From: Spartobacteria bacterium
GTDB taxonomy: Bacteria; Verrucomicrobiota; Verrucomicrobiia; Chthoniobacterales; UBA10450
Direction of reading: 5' to 3'
NCBI GenBank assembly: GCA_003167555.1
Contig: PMSN01000012.1
Span: 1 to 64,000 of the forward strand
Length of the DNA stretch: 64,000 nt
The notes under the pieces were generated by a model. It searched no databases, had not been told where the DNA came from, and was given only the letters and a program-made list of their open reading frames with translations. This document shows positions 17,797-27,099 of the stretch, piece by piece. Every line of letters begins with the position of its first letter. Position 1 is the first letter of the stretch. The translations under genes and the position numbers were made by a program.

Positions 17797-20700
17797 GTGA
17801 AATACTGGGCGTTCATTAGCTACAGCCACACGGACTGGCAATGGGGAGACTGGCTGCACAAAGCTCTGGAGACATATCGCGTCCCGCGCCGACTGGTTGG
17901 GCGTGAATCACGCGACGGATCCATCCCGGCGCGGCTGTTCCCGATTTTTCGCGACCGAGAAGAGCTGCCGGTATCGGCCGATCTAAATACAAATATCGAC
18001 CAGGCGCTGCGGGAATCGCGTTATCTGATCGTGGTTTGTTCGCCGCGCGCGGCTTCCTCGCGCTGGGTCGGCGAGGAAATCAAGACTTTCAAACGGCTCG
18101 GCCGGGAGGATCGAATCCTCGCTTTGATCGTGGAGGGAGAACCGAACGCGAGTGGGGGAAAGCCGGGATTCAAAGTTGAGGACGAATGTTTTCACGAAGC
18201 GCTTCGGTATCGCTGGTCGGAGACGGGCGAGATCTCGGATCTACCGAGCGAACCAATCGCGGCCGATGCACGCGAAGGAAAAGATGGGAAGGCCAACGCG
18301 AAGCTGAAGCTCCTGGCGGGTTTGTTGGGGGTTAACTACGACGAACTCAAACAACGCGAGCACGAAAGGCGGCTGCGGCGCGCGCGCAGAATCGGGATCG
18401 CGGCATTTATCCTGGTAGCTGTTTTCGCGGGCCTCGCTCTGTGGGCGATCCTGGCGGCGCAGGAAGCGGCGCGGCAAAAGAAACAAACGCAAAGGTTGTT
18501 GGTTGCGACGGACAGTGTCCGCGCTCAGGAATTATTCGATCGGGGTGATGCCGCGACCGCGGTGGCGTACCTCGCTCGCGCGGTGGAACAGGATCCGGAT
18601 GAGCCCAGTGTGGTGGCCGAGCGTCTTTGGTTCGCGTTAACGCAACGGTCGTGGCCCATGCCAGCCGGCGCCCCCATGCGTCACTCCGGTCCCATTGCGA
18701 GTGTTTGTTTTTCGCCCGACGGCGCGAAAGTATTAACGGCGTCGCAGGACACGACCGCGCGCTTGTGGGATGCGTCGTCTGGAAGGCCGGCCGGTGATCC
18801 GCTGCAACATCCACGAGCTCTCCGGCGCGCTCTCTTCACACCCGACGCTCGGCGCATCATCACGGTATGCCTCGATGGGGCCGTGCGGGTGGGCGAGGCC
18901 GACTCGGGGAAATGGAACCGGCCGCGGGAGTTTAAGAATCCGGATTCGATCAACGCCGTGGCGGTGAGTGCCAAAAGTAATTACCTCGCCACGGGCTCAG
19001 TCGATGGAACGGTCCGATTCTGGAATACCGAGAGCGGACAATCTCTTGGCGAAATCAAGCAAGCCGAGAACGTTCACACCCTGGCCTTCCATCCGTTCGA
19101 CGAAACGCAACTGCTCGGCCTAAGCGGCAACGTCGCGACCCTGTGGAAAATGCCGGGAGGCGTTCCCGTTTTTGAATGTCGCCACGACGACGAGATCAAT
19201 TCCGCGGAATTCGACGCGGAAGGCCGCCACATTCTCACAGCCAGCAACGATCACACCTGCCGCCTTTGGGAGGTTGCGACAGGACAATTCACCGGCGTTC
19301 AGTTGATGCATGATGGTCCGGTGGTGAAGGCAAGTTTTAGCCCGAACGGTCAGCTCGCCGCCGCGATCGTCGGAACAAAGGTGTGGGTGTGGCAACTGCG
19401 GGACCAGGGAGTTCTCAAGCAGAAACTCGCGCACGAGGCTGTCGTTACTTCTGTGCAATTCAGCCGCGACAGCCTCGCCCTCTTTACCGCTGCGGCCGAC
19501 GGAAAAGTTCGCGAATGGAACCTGGCGAACGGCAAAACCGTGGGTGAACCGATCCAGGAGGAGAGCGGCATTGTTGCGATGGACATCGATCCATCAGGGC
19601 GCCGTCTGCTTTTGGGAACCGCTAACGGCACCGCTCGCGTTTGGCGGCCTCCGCCGCGCTACCCGATCGCGAATCGTCTCGTTCATCAAGGCGAGATAGA
19701 GTCAGTGAATCTGTCGCCAGACGGCCGGATGATTTTGACTGCTTGTGATGACGGCCAGGCGCGCCTGTGGGATTTAGGCCGGACGGAAACGCCTAGGACT
19801 TCATTGCCTCACAAGGCAGCCGTGTTGAATGCGGTTTTCAAGCCCGACGGGACCTTCGTCCTGACTGGAGGCGCCGATGCGACTGCGCGAGTGTGGCAAA
19901 CTCAGTCCGGCGTTGCCGTGGGTGCTCCGCTTCTCCACGCGACGACAGTCTCCCACGTGGCTTTTCGCCCGGATGGAGAATTGTTTGCCACAGCAACCGA
20001 GACCGGCATCGCGCAACTTTGGCAGACGGGCTCGAGAGAACGGATCGGCCAACCAATCCGGCATGAACCCCGCATCAGCGCGATCGAATTCAGCCGTGAC
20101 GGCAAACTATTCATGACCGCGGGATGGGACGGCAAAGTTCGATTGTGGAACGCGGCCACCGCAGAATCAGCCGGAGCTGCGTTCGGAACGGACAAAGAGA
20201 TCACGTGTGCTCGTTTTGCTCCAACGGGTAACGCGATTGCGACCGGCCATCGTGACGGCGCCGTCAACCTTTGGTCGATCTCCGGCAATCTGCTGCAGCG
20301 AATGTCGCATAAGAAAGGAATCACCGACCTCGCGTTCAATCCCTCCGGACAATATCTCGTCACCGGCTCGGAGGACGGAACCGCTTCCGTGTGGGACGTG
20401 GCGACGGGGCGTCCGTTAGGCGATCCGCTCTTGCACGCAGCGCCAGTTGTTGCGGTCGTATTCGATCCAGCCGGCAATCGCGTAGCAACCGCGGCGGATG
20501 ATGGGACAGCCAGAGTATGGCGCTGTCCGACAGGCCAGCCGATCACTGAAACGTTGCGCCATGACAAGGCCGCCACCTCGCTGGCATTTAGTCATGACGG
20601 CAAAACCCTTTTCTCCGGGTCCCGCGACCGAACGGCTAGAATTTGGGATGTGAGCGCGAGCCTGACCACTGCCGACCGGAAAGCACTCGTGAGATTGGCG

Positions 20701-20970
20701 CGCGCAATTTCGCCGGTGGGACTCCAAGCATCCGGCCGAACTGCCATGCGAACCGTCGAATCGATGGCCGATATGCAATCAGACGATCCTGATGGGAAAG
20801 GCGCGGTGGCTCTATTACGAAAATGGTTCTTTGGCGACGAGCTGGAACGGCCGCTCACGCCGTTCGCCACCATCAATTTGCGCTCCTTCATTGACCACCG
20901 CCTGAAGGAAAACTCCGCCGGCGCTACGGAAGAAGCGCTCTTTTGGAAGAATGCCGACCGAACGCAGTGA
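17797..20970 (+). CDS. TIR domain - transmembrane - WD40 beta-propeller protein
   Basis: N-term AFISYSHTDWQWGDWLHKALETYRVPRRLVG...RESRYLIVVCSPRAASSRWVGEEIKTFK; TM IGIAAFILVAVFAGLALWAILAA; about 16 WD40-like repeats. Confidence 0.9.
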   Translation: MKYWAFISYSHTDWQWGDWLHKALETYRVPRRLVGRESRDGSIPARLFPIFRDREELPVSADLNTNIDQALRESRYLIVVCSPRAASSRWVGEEIKTFKRLGREDRILALIVEGEPNASGGKPGFKVEDECFHEALRYRWSETGEISDLPSEPIAADAREGKDGKANAKLKLLAGLLGVNYDELKQREHERRLRRARRIGIAAFILVAVFAGLALWAILAAQEAARQKKQTQRLLVATDSVRAQELFDRGDAATAVAYLARAVEQDPDEPSVVAERLWFALTQRSWPMPAGAPMRHSGPIASVCFSPDGAKVLTASQDTTARLWDASSGRPAGDPLQHPRALRRALFTPDARRIITVCLDGAVRVGEADSGKWNRPREFKNPDSINAVAVSAKSNYLATGSVDGTVRFWNTESGQSLGEIKQAENVHTLAFHPFDETQLLGLSGNVATLWKMPGGVPVFECRHDDEINSAEFDAEGRHILTASNDHTCRLWEVATGQFTGVQLMHDGPVVKASFSPNGQLAAAIVGTKVWVWQLRDQGVLKQKLAHEAVVTSVQFSRDSLALFTAAADGKVREWNLANGKTVGEPIQEESGIVAMDIDPSGRRLLLGTANGTARVWRPPPRYPIANRLVHQGEIESVNLSPDGRMILTACDDGQARLWDLGRTETPRTSLPHKAAVLNAVFKPDGTFVLTGGADATARVWQTQSGVAVGAPLLHATTVSHVAFRPDGELFATATETGIAQLWQTGSRERIGQPIRHEPRISAIEFSRDGKLFMTAGWDGKVRLWNAATAESAGAAFGTDKEITCARFAPTGNAIATGHRDGAVNLWSISGNLLQRMSHKKGITDLAFNPSGQYLVTGSEDGTASVWDVATGRPLGDPLLHAAPVVAVVFDPAGNRVATAADDGTARVWRCPTGQPITETLRHDKAATSLAFSHDGKTLFSGSRDRTARIWDVSASLTTADRKALVRLARAISPVGLQASGRTAMRTVESMADMQSDDPDGKGAVALLRKWFFGDELERPLTPFATINLRSFIDHRLKENSAGATEEALFWKNADRTQ

Positions 20971-21843
20971 TCATGGGTAGGGGCGCTCGTTAGAGATATA
21001 CGGCTCGGCCGCTTCACTGAGCCAATCCGGTTCGCTAACGGGCGGACCAAACAGGACCTGGGTGAGATCCAATTTGGCGACAAGGTACCCGAAACCTTTG
21101 CGCTTCCCGCCGAGCGCATCAATGGTCGCCTTGGCCAACATCGCCGCCTGCTTATCGCCGGTCGCGCTGACCTCGCGTAGAGTTGGGATGCTTTGATCGC
21201 CTAACAAAAGGAATAGCCTCACCGCGCGCGACGCGTTGTAGCGAACCTGGTCCTGCTTCAAATTCGCCGCTGCCCTGCGCAACACCTCCGGCGTGAATAA
21301 AGGCGCATACTCGCCCAGGATGCCGCGTCGTTTCGCCAGCCACGCCGCACCCCAGAGAACAAAGGCGCTCTCGGTCGTCCCGATTTCCGTTTTCACATAC
21401 GGCTCGAACAACTGGAAGTGATCGTCGGCGAAACGCCATGCTTCCCAGTGGGCCCCGCTCCAAGCCAGCCGGTCCAGCGGATCCTTGAAGATCATGTTCG
21501 ATTTCACGTAGCGATCCTCCTCAGCGAGTCGCGCAAAAACGAAACGGAGGAAACGTTCATCCGGCTGAAAGGATTCTGTGTTGAACAGGACATGAAGAAT
21601 CGCGTCGCGCCCCTGACGATCGGTCCGGTAAAGTTCGGCCAGCAGATCTTCTTTCAATTCGTCGCGGTACTTGAGGAGCCATTCCGTGGCGTGTTCGCAA
21701 TTGTGGGGAACATCGTCGCTGCGAATATCCGCGAAGGCGCGGCGGAGTTCCTCCGGTGGCGGAGCTGCCAGCATATCCGTGTGGATCAACCCGCAAAACG
21801 CGAATGGCCACAGAAAAAACAGTCGAGTCCGGGCCGCTGCCAT
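20971..21843 (-). CDS. Hypothetical secreted alpha-helical (HEAT-like) protein
   Basis: Signal-like MAAARTRLFFLWPFAFCGLIHTDMLA; the upstream extension to 21885 uses a non-ATG start; convergent with the TIR-WD40 gene. Confidence 0.6.
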   Translation of the reverse strand: MAAARTRLFFLWPFAFCGLIHTDMLAAPPPEELRRAFADIRSDDVPHNCEHATEWLLKYRDELKEDLLAELYRTDRQGRDAILHVLFNTESFQPDERFLRFVFARLAEEDRYVKSNMIFKDPLDRLAWSGAHWEAWRFADDHFQLFEPYVKTEIGTTESAFVLWGAAWLAKRRGILGEYAPLFTPEVLRRAAANLKQDQVRYNASRAVRLFLLLGDQSIPTLREVSATGDKQAAMLAKATIDALGGKRKGFGYLVAKLDLTQVLFGPPVSEPDWLSEAAEPYISNERPYP

Positions 21844-21953
21844 TGGAGCCCTATCCCATCCGAAGCGACCGAGTCCGTCAAGCAATGCCGCCGCTGCAGT
21901 CCTATCGCCAGATCGTCATTGTTTCGGCGGCGGAAAATTGATTAGATAAACGA

Positions 21954-22601
21954 GTGCGCCCATGGCGGAGTAATTTCGGACTCCTGACACGGTTGTTTGC
22001 CTTGCTGGTTTTCGCGGCCAGTGGGCGAATGGCCGTAGCCCAAAGCGGGATTACGCCACGAGAAGCGGATCAGGAGCTCAACGCCAGTTATCAAGAAGCG
22101 ATTCGCGCCTTAACGCCGGCTGTCCGCGAAAATCTTCGGAAGGCGCAGAGAGCCTGGCTGGTATTTGTCGAGAAAAACGCAGCGGCGATGCGCATAGCGG
22201 CGCAACCGCTCGGGATTCCTTCCGCCAAATGTCAGGAGATCGAGGTGCGCGAAGTGGTAAACCGGTCGGTTGACTTCGCCTTTTCGAAAGCGCCCGATGC
22301 CGGCGAGTCGGTCAAGGCCCACTTCCAGCGTGTGGACGCGGACCTAAACGCTGTTTACGGACGCTGCTTCGCCGTGTTGTCTCCCGCAGGCCAAGCCGTG
22401 TTACGCGACGCGCAAAGGGCTTGGGTCGGCTATCGAGATGCGAACGGCCCCTTCGGCTGGGAGTTTCTCGCCGGCCTGACGGTGCGACGCGCTGACCAGT
22501 TAACGGAGTTTTACATCGGGTCGACGACGATGCCGAGTATCGCGAAAGCTCCGTCCAAGCCAGAACCCTCGCCGCCCGATCCATTCGCGCGCGCTCGATA
22601 A
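21954..22601 (+). CDS. Protein with two LprI-like (DUF1311) repeats
   Basis: EADQELNASYQEAIRALTPAVRENLRKAQRAWLVFVEKNAAAMR and DADLNAVYGRCFAVLSPAGQAVLRDAQRAWVGYRDAN. Confidence 0.8.
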   Translation: MRPWRSNFGLLTRLFALLVFAASGRMAVAQSGITPREADQELNASYQEAIRALTPAVRENLRKAQRAWLVFVEKNAAAMRIAAQPLGIPSAKCQEIEVREVVNRSVDFAFSKAPDAGESVKAHFQRVDADLNAVYGRCFAVLSPAGQAVLRDAQRAWVGYRDANGPFGWEFLAGLTVRRADQLTEFYIGSTTMPSIAKAPSKPEPSPPDPFARAR

Positions 22602-22609
22602 CCCGTCAG

Positions 22610-22849
22610 CTACTTCATCAGCAGCACGGAACGGCTGCGTTTGATCTCGCGCGTTATCTTGCGGTGCATATGCGCGGGCATGCCGGTGACGCGACGCGGC
22701 AAGATCTTTCCGCTCTCGGTCACGAACTTCTTCAACAGATCTGGGTTCTTGTAGTCGATGGCTTCCGTCGCAATGTCGATGCGGCGGCGCGGCATGGTGC
22801 GGTTGGCGCGGCGGAAAGCGGAACGGCGTTTGGCGGTCTTCGGTTGCAT
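22610..22849 (-). CDS. rpsR: Ribosomal protein bS18
   Basis: [48 protein letters not shown]. Confidence 0.96.
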   Translation of the reverse strand: MQPKTAKRRSAFRRANRTMPRRRIDIATEAIDYKNPDLLKKFVTESGKILPRRVTGMPAHMHRKITREIKRSRSVLLMK

Positions 22850-22855
22850 GGATGA

Positions 22856-23029
22856 TTACCTCGTTTCGCGATGGAGCGTGTGCCGTTTCAGGAAAGGGTT
22901 GTATTTCTTTTTTTCGAGCCGGTTCGGCGTGCGCGGGCTCTTCTTATTGCGCGTGCTCATGTAACGCGAGACCGGCTGGCCGAGCGCCTTGGCTTCCGTG
23001 CATTCGAGCGTGATGATTTCCTGCGCCAT
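22856..23029 (-). CDS. rpmG: Ribosomal protein bL33 (absent from the supplied ORF track)
   Basis: Reverse-strand translation [57 protein letters not shown]. Confidence 0.95.
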   Translation of the reverse strand: MAQEIITLECTEAKALGQPVSRYMSTRNKKSPRTPNRLEKKKYNPFLKRHTLHRETR

Positions 23030-23032
23030 ACT

Positions 23033-23839
23033 TTAATCCTTCGTGTCTTCAGTCTTCGCTTCTTCCTCTTCGCCTTCGGCGCCTTCCTCATCGGTCAGAC
23101 CGAAAAGCGAAGTGACCGATTGCCGGACGCGCGAAGCCTTGTTCTGCTTCTCGAGCTGTGACTGGCATTCGACCGTGAAACGCGCGAACGGGATCGCCTC
23201 GAGCCGGGCGTGGGAAATTGGTTTACCGGACATTTCGCAAACTCCGTAGGTCCCGAGCTCGATCCGCTTGAGCGCCTGATCGATTTCGTAAAGCGCATCT
23301 TGTTCCTGGGAGAGAAGACTCAAGGCGAAGTCGCGATCGTAAGCGTCGCTGCCGGCATCGGCCTGGTGCATTCCAAAGGCCGAGGCTTCGCTGCCTTCCG
23401 CGCGCGAGCGCAGGTTATCTTTCGCGACGCCGGCCATTGAGTCGACCATCGCGTCGCGCAACTGGAGCAATTTATCCTTTTGCCCGCGAGTGAAAGGATC
23501 GAGCCGCTTTTGTTTGTGATTCGTGGGGAGGATCGTTGTCTTGGAATTGTTGGCGTTGAGATGTTTTCGGGCGCCGTTTGTTTTGACTGGCTTCTCCGCG
23601 CGGACCGGCGTCTTTTTCGCTTTGGCCGGGGCTTTCGCTTTGGCCGGGGCTTTGGCAGCAGACTTCTTTGGCGCAGCCGCGATTTTCTTCGCGGGCTTGT
23701 GCTTCTTCGCCCTGGCTGCCGATGCTTTAGGGCGCGCAGCTTTTTTCGCCCGAGCTTTCGGTTTCACAGGTTTCTTCGGAGCTTTTTTCCTCTGGGAGCT
23801 GGCCATATCTTCGGTGGCGCCTTTGGTTTCCGGGCGCAA
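23033..23839 (-). CDS. DksA/TraR-like protein with a long Lys/Ala/Pro-rich (histone H1-like) N-terminal extension
   Basis: KKAPKKPVKPKARAKKAARPKASAARAKKHKPAKK... followed by LSLLSQEQDALYEIDQALKRIELGTYGVCEMSGKPISHARLEAIPFARFTVECQSQLEKQ. Confidence 0.85.
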   Translation of the reverse strand: MRPETKGATEDMASSQRKKAPKKPVKPKARAKKAARPKASAARAKKHKPAKKIAAAPKKSAAKAPAKAKAPAKAKKTPVRAEKPVKTNGARKHLNANNSKTTILPTNHKQKRLDPFTRGQKDKLLQLRDAMVDSMAGVAKDNLRSRAEGSEASAFGMHQADAGSDAYDRDFALSLLSQEQDALYEIDQALKRIELGTYGVCEMSGKPISHARLEAIPFARFTVECQSQLEKQNKASRVRQSVTSLFGLTDEEGAEGEEEEAKTEDTKD

Positions 23840-23931
23840 GCGGAGGCTTAATTAAGGGCTTTTCGCCATTGGCGCAAGGAGAGATTTCCCCGCGAAAAAC
23901 GAGCAAATCCCAACCTCGCCAGGGTCACTTT

Positions 23932-24726
23932 TCAGGAGCTGGCGCTCGAGTAATGACGCAGGGCAAAACGCCAGAAGACGCGGGACAAACAAAACGCGAT
24001 CAAGCCGGCCAGGACGAGATGGAGCATGAGCCAGCCGGGTTGTCCGAGCGGTTTGATGAGGAGGCGCGCGGGAATGTTCGCCACGATCACGACCGGAATG
24101 ATCCAGCCAAAGATGAAGCGAAATACTCGCGGGAAAATGACGTCGGGATAGCGCGCGATATGGAGGAAATTGAAGTAGCCGTAGACGAGCCCCTGCGCGC
24201 GCACGATCCAAAAACTGAACGCGGCAAGACTGAGCATGATCGAGTAATGCACCGCGACGCCGAAGCCCACCGCGACGATGTAAAGCAGGACCGCGCTCAC
24301 ACTCGGCGTGACGTGAAGGTTCGAGAGGGCGACGATGACGACGACTCCGCCGAGGATCGCATTGAGCACGCTATCAAGGCCGAACTGTTTCGTGGAGACG
24401 GCGAATTGGCTGTCGATCGGCAGGACGAGGAGCGAATCGAGTTTTCCGGTCCGGACCAACTCGGGAATATTCGAAACGTTCACGAAGAAAAACGCCTGGA
24501 ACAATTGCGCGATCATCTGATGGGTCCCGACGAGCAGAATGACTTCCCACTTCGTCCAATCGCCGATCCGGTCGACCTGTCCGAAGATGATGCTGAAGAA
24601 AACGATCTGGCCGCAGAACCAGAGCACTTCCACGATCATCCAGAGAATGAAGTTCGCTTTGAAACTCAGCTCGCGAATGAGCGAGTTGCGCAACATGATT
24701 CCCCAGATCTCGAGATAGCGGCGCAT
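23932..24726 (-). CDS. ABC-2 family transporter permease (DUF990-type)
   Basis: MRRYLEIWGIMLRNSLIRELSFKANFILWMIVEVLW...LVRTGKLDSLLVLPIDSQF...; six-TM pattern. Confidence 0.85.
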   Translation of the reverse strand: MRRYLEIWGIMLRNSLIRELSFKANFILWMIVEVLWFCGQIVFFSIIFGQVDRIGDWTKWEVILLVGTHQMIAQLFQAFFFVNVSNIPELVRTGKLDSLLVLPIDSQFAVSTKQFGLDSVLNAILGGVVVIVALSNLHVTPSVSAVLLYIVAVGFGVAVHYSIMLSLAAFSFWIVRAQGLVYGYFNFLHIARYPDVIFPRVFRFIFGWIIPVVIVANIPARLLIKPLGQPGWLMLHLVLAGLIAFCLSRVFWRFALRHYSSASS

Positions 24727-24820
24727 CGCTGGATGCTTTCTAGCGCGGCACGCGAATAGTCAAATCTTGGGGAGATGCGGGCGTGGCCATGGAGGACAGA
24801 AAAGGAGAGGCGACGACTGC

Positions 24821-24977
24821 TGTCATCCCGAGCTGCGCAGACAGCGAGGGACCCACAACTGCAATTTGTATCGGCTTGTGCTCTACAAACCCGGAAGCAT
24901 GGGCGACGAGACTTTCGCGGAAGCATCCGGGTGCCCTTGTGCGAGGTCCCTCGCTGTCTGCGCAGCTCGGGATGACA
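24821..24977. repeat. Dispersed palindromic repeat, TGTCATCCCGAG family, copy A
   Basis: Perfect 33-bp inverted arms TGTCATCCCGAGCTGCGCAGACAGCGAGGGACC flanking about 91 bp. Confidence 0.95.
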
Positions 24978-25089
24978 ACGCGGTCTTAGCGCCAGCGGGA
25001 TCGGTGGCGGCGAATCAGCGAATGCAACTTCGACGCGCTCTCGCGGTTGTATTAACTTCAACCGCGATCATCGTTGTCGAGAACCCAAC

Positions 25090-26292
25090 ATGTTGAAACG
25101 ACCTCTCCCTCTCATCGTCGGCGCCGTCGTGCTCATTCTCATCGGGCTGCTGGTGCGGAAATGCAGCACTGGCTCGAGCGCGACTTTCCAAACCATTGCG
25201 GTCACGCGCGGGCCGATCACGCAGGCTGTTACCGCTACGGGCACCCTTAACCCGGTCGTCAACGTGCAAGTGGGCAGTCAGGTTTCAGGAAACATTCAAA
25301 AGCTCTTTGTCGATTTTAATTCCAAGGTAAAAGCTGGCGATGTTGTGGCGCAGATCGATCCTGTTTTGTTTCAGGCGGCGGTCACGCAGGCCGAGGGCGA
25401 TCTGGCCAGCGCGCAGGCGGGACTCGAACTGGCCAGGGTCAGCGCGACGCGCACGCAACAGCTCTTCGCGAACAAGAATTCCGCGCAGGCCGATGTCGAT
25501 CAGGCAATCGCCACTCTCCATCAAGCGGAAGCCAATGTGAAAATCAAACAGGGTGCGCTCGACAAAGTGAAGGCCGACCTCAACCATTGCACGATTACCT
25601 CGCCGGTGGACGGCGAAGTGATTTCGCGCAGCGTCGATGTTGGACAGACAGTCGCCGCCAGCTTGCAAGCGCCGATCATCTTCACGATCGCCAACGACCT
25701 CACCAAGATGCAAATCGACTCGAATGTGGCCGAGGCCGATGTCGGCGTGGTGGAAAACGATCAGACGGTCGATTTCACGGTGGACGCGTATCCGACGCGA
25801 ACGTTTCATGGGAAAGTGGTGCAGGTGCGCAACGCGCCGATCACGGTGCAAAACGTGGTCACGTACGACACCGTCATCGGTGTGAGCAATGCGGATTTGA
25901 AATTGAAGCCGGGGATGACCGCGAATGTGTCCATTATCATCGCGCATCGCGACGATGCGTTGAAAATCAGCAACTCCGCGCTGCGCTACCGGCCGCCGGA
26001 AGGTCCGACGCCCGAAGCGAAGGCTTCGCCCAGCGCGAGTCGCTCTCCTGGGTCTGGCCCGCGTCCGCGCGAGGCGGCTGGACGCGAACGCCGGGTCGAG
26101 CGGACGGTCTATGTGCTTTCGCCCGGCGAGAGCCAACCGAAAGCAGTGCAAATCAAGACTGGAATCAGCGACAACATTTCAACCGAGGTAACCGAAGGTT
26201 TGCATGAAGGCGACCGGGTTGTTGTCGGCGCCACCGGAACGACCGCGAATCCCGCGTCGACGAATCCGTTCAGTGCGCAACGCCGGTTCTAA
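25090..26292 (+). CDS. Periplasmic adaptor (HlyD/MacA-like) of an efflux system
   Basis: TGTLNPVVNVQVGSQVSGNIQKLFVDFNSKVKAGDVVAQIDP, long coiled coil, ITSPVDGEVISRSVDVGQTVAAS. Confidence 0.92.
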   Translation: MLKRPLPLIVGAVVLILIGLLVRKCSTGSSATFQTIAVTRGPITQAVTATGTLNPVVNVQVGSQVSGNIQKLFVDFNSKVKAGDVVAQIDPVLFQAAVTQAEGDLASAQAGLELARVSATRTQQLFANKNSAQADVDQAIATLHQAEANVKIKQGALDKVKADLNHCTITSPVDGEVISRSVDVGQTVAASLQAPIIFTIANDLTKMQIDSNVAEADVGVVENDQTVDFTVDAYPTRTFHGKVVQVRNAPITVQNVVTYDTVIGVSNADLKLKPGMTANVSIIIAHRDDALKISNSALRYRPPEGPTPEAKASPSASRSPGSGPRPREAAGRERRVERTVYVLSPGESQPKAVQIKTGISDNISTEVTEGLHEGDRVVVGATGTTANPASTNPFSAQRRF

Positions 26293-26313
26293 ACCAGGAG
26301 GAACGGAGCGCAC

Positions 26314-27099
26314 GTGTCGGAAGGCAACCAAAGCAACGGCGTCGTGGTCGAACTCGATGACGTGCACAAGATTTATCGCAGCGGCGACATGGAAGTGCAT
26401 GCCGTGTGTGGTGTGTCGTTGAAGATTCAGACCGGTGAATTCGTCGCCCTCATGGGCTCGAGCGGCTCGGGGAAATCGACGCTCATGAACATACTCGGCT
26501 GCCTCGATCGCCCGACGCGGGGCCGTTATTTGCTTGACGGCCAGGACGTCTCCCATCTCGAGCGCGATCAGCTGGCCGATTATCGCAACAGCAAACTCGG
26601 TTTCGTTTTTCAAAGCTTTAATCTCCTGCCGCGCACTTCCGCGCGCGAGAACGTCGAATTGCCGCTGCTTTACGGCGCACGCCGACTAACGAATGCCGAG
26701 CTGCGCGAGAAGTCCGATGAGGTTCTCAAATCTGTCGGGTTGGCTGGCCGCGAAGATCACCATCCGAGCCAGCTTTCCGGCGGGCAGCAACAGCGCGTCG
26801 CGATTGGGCGGGCCTTGATCAACGACCCGGAAGTATTGCTCGCCGATGAGCCGACGGGAAATCTCGACAGCCGCACCAGCGTCGAAATCATGGAAATTTT
26901 TCAACGGCTGAACGATCACGGCATCACGGTCATCATGGTGACGCATGAAGCGGACATTGCTTCGTACGCGCGCCGCAACGTTGTCATGCGCGATGGTCTC
27001 GTGAAGACGGACCGCGCCGTCACCCAACGCTTCATCGCTGCCGATGAAATGACAAAGCTCGGCAGGCTCGAACCGGAAGCCGACGAAACTCAATCATGA
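26314..27099 (+). CDS. MacB-type ABC transporter ATP-binding protein
   Basis: [57 protein letters not shown]. Confidence 0.96.
   Translation: MSEGNQSNGVVVELDDVHKIYRSGDMEVHAVCGVSLKIQTGEFVALMGSSGSGKSTLMNILGCLDRPTRGRYLLDGQDVSHLERDQLADYRNSKLGFVFQSFNLLPRTSARENVELPLLYGARRLTNAELREKSDEVLKSVGLAGREDHHPSQLSGGQQQRVAIGRALINDPEVLLADEPTGNLDSRTSVEIMEIFQRLNDHGITVIMVTHEADIASYARRNVVMRDGLVKTDRAVTQRFIAADEMTKLGRLEPEADETQS

Noticed and set aside
23869-24759. 296-aa charged plus ORF
   Set aside because: Antisense to the ABC-2 permease; the charged composition is the complement of hydrophobic TM codons
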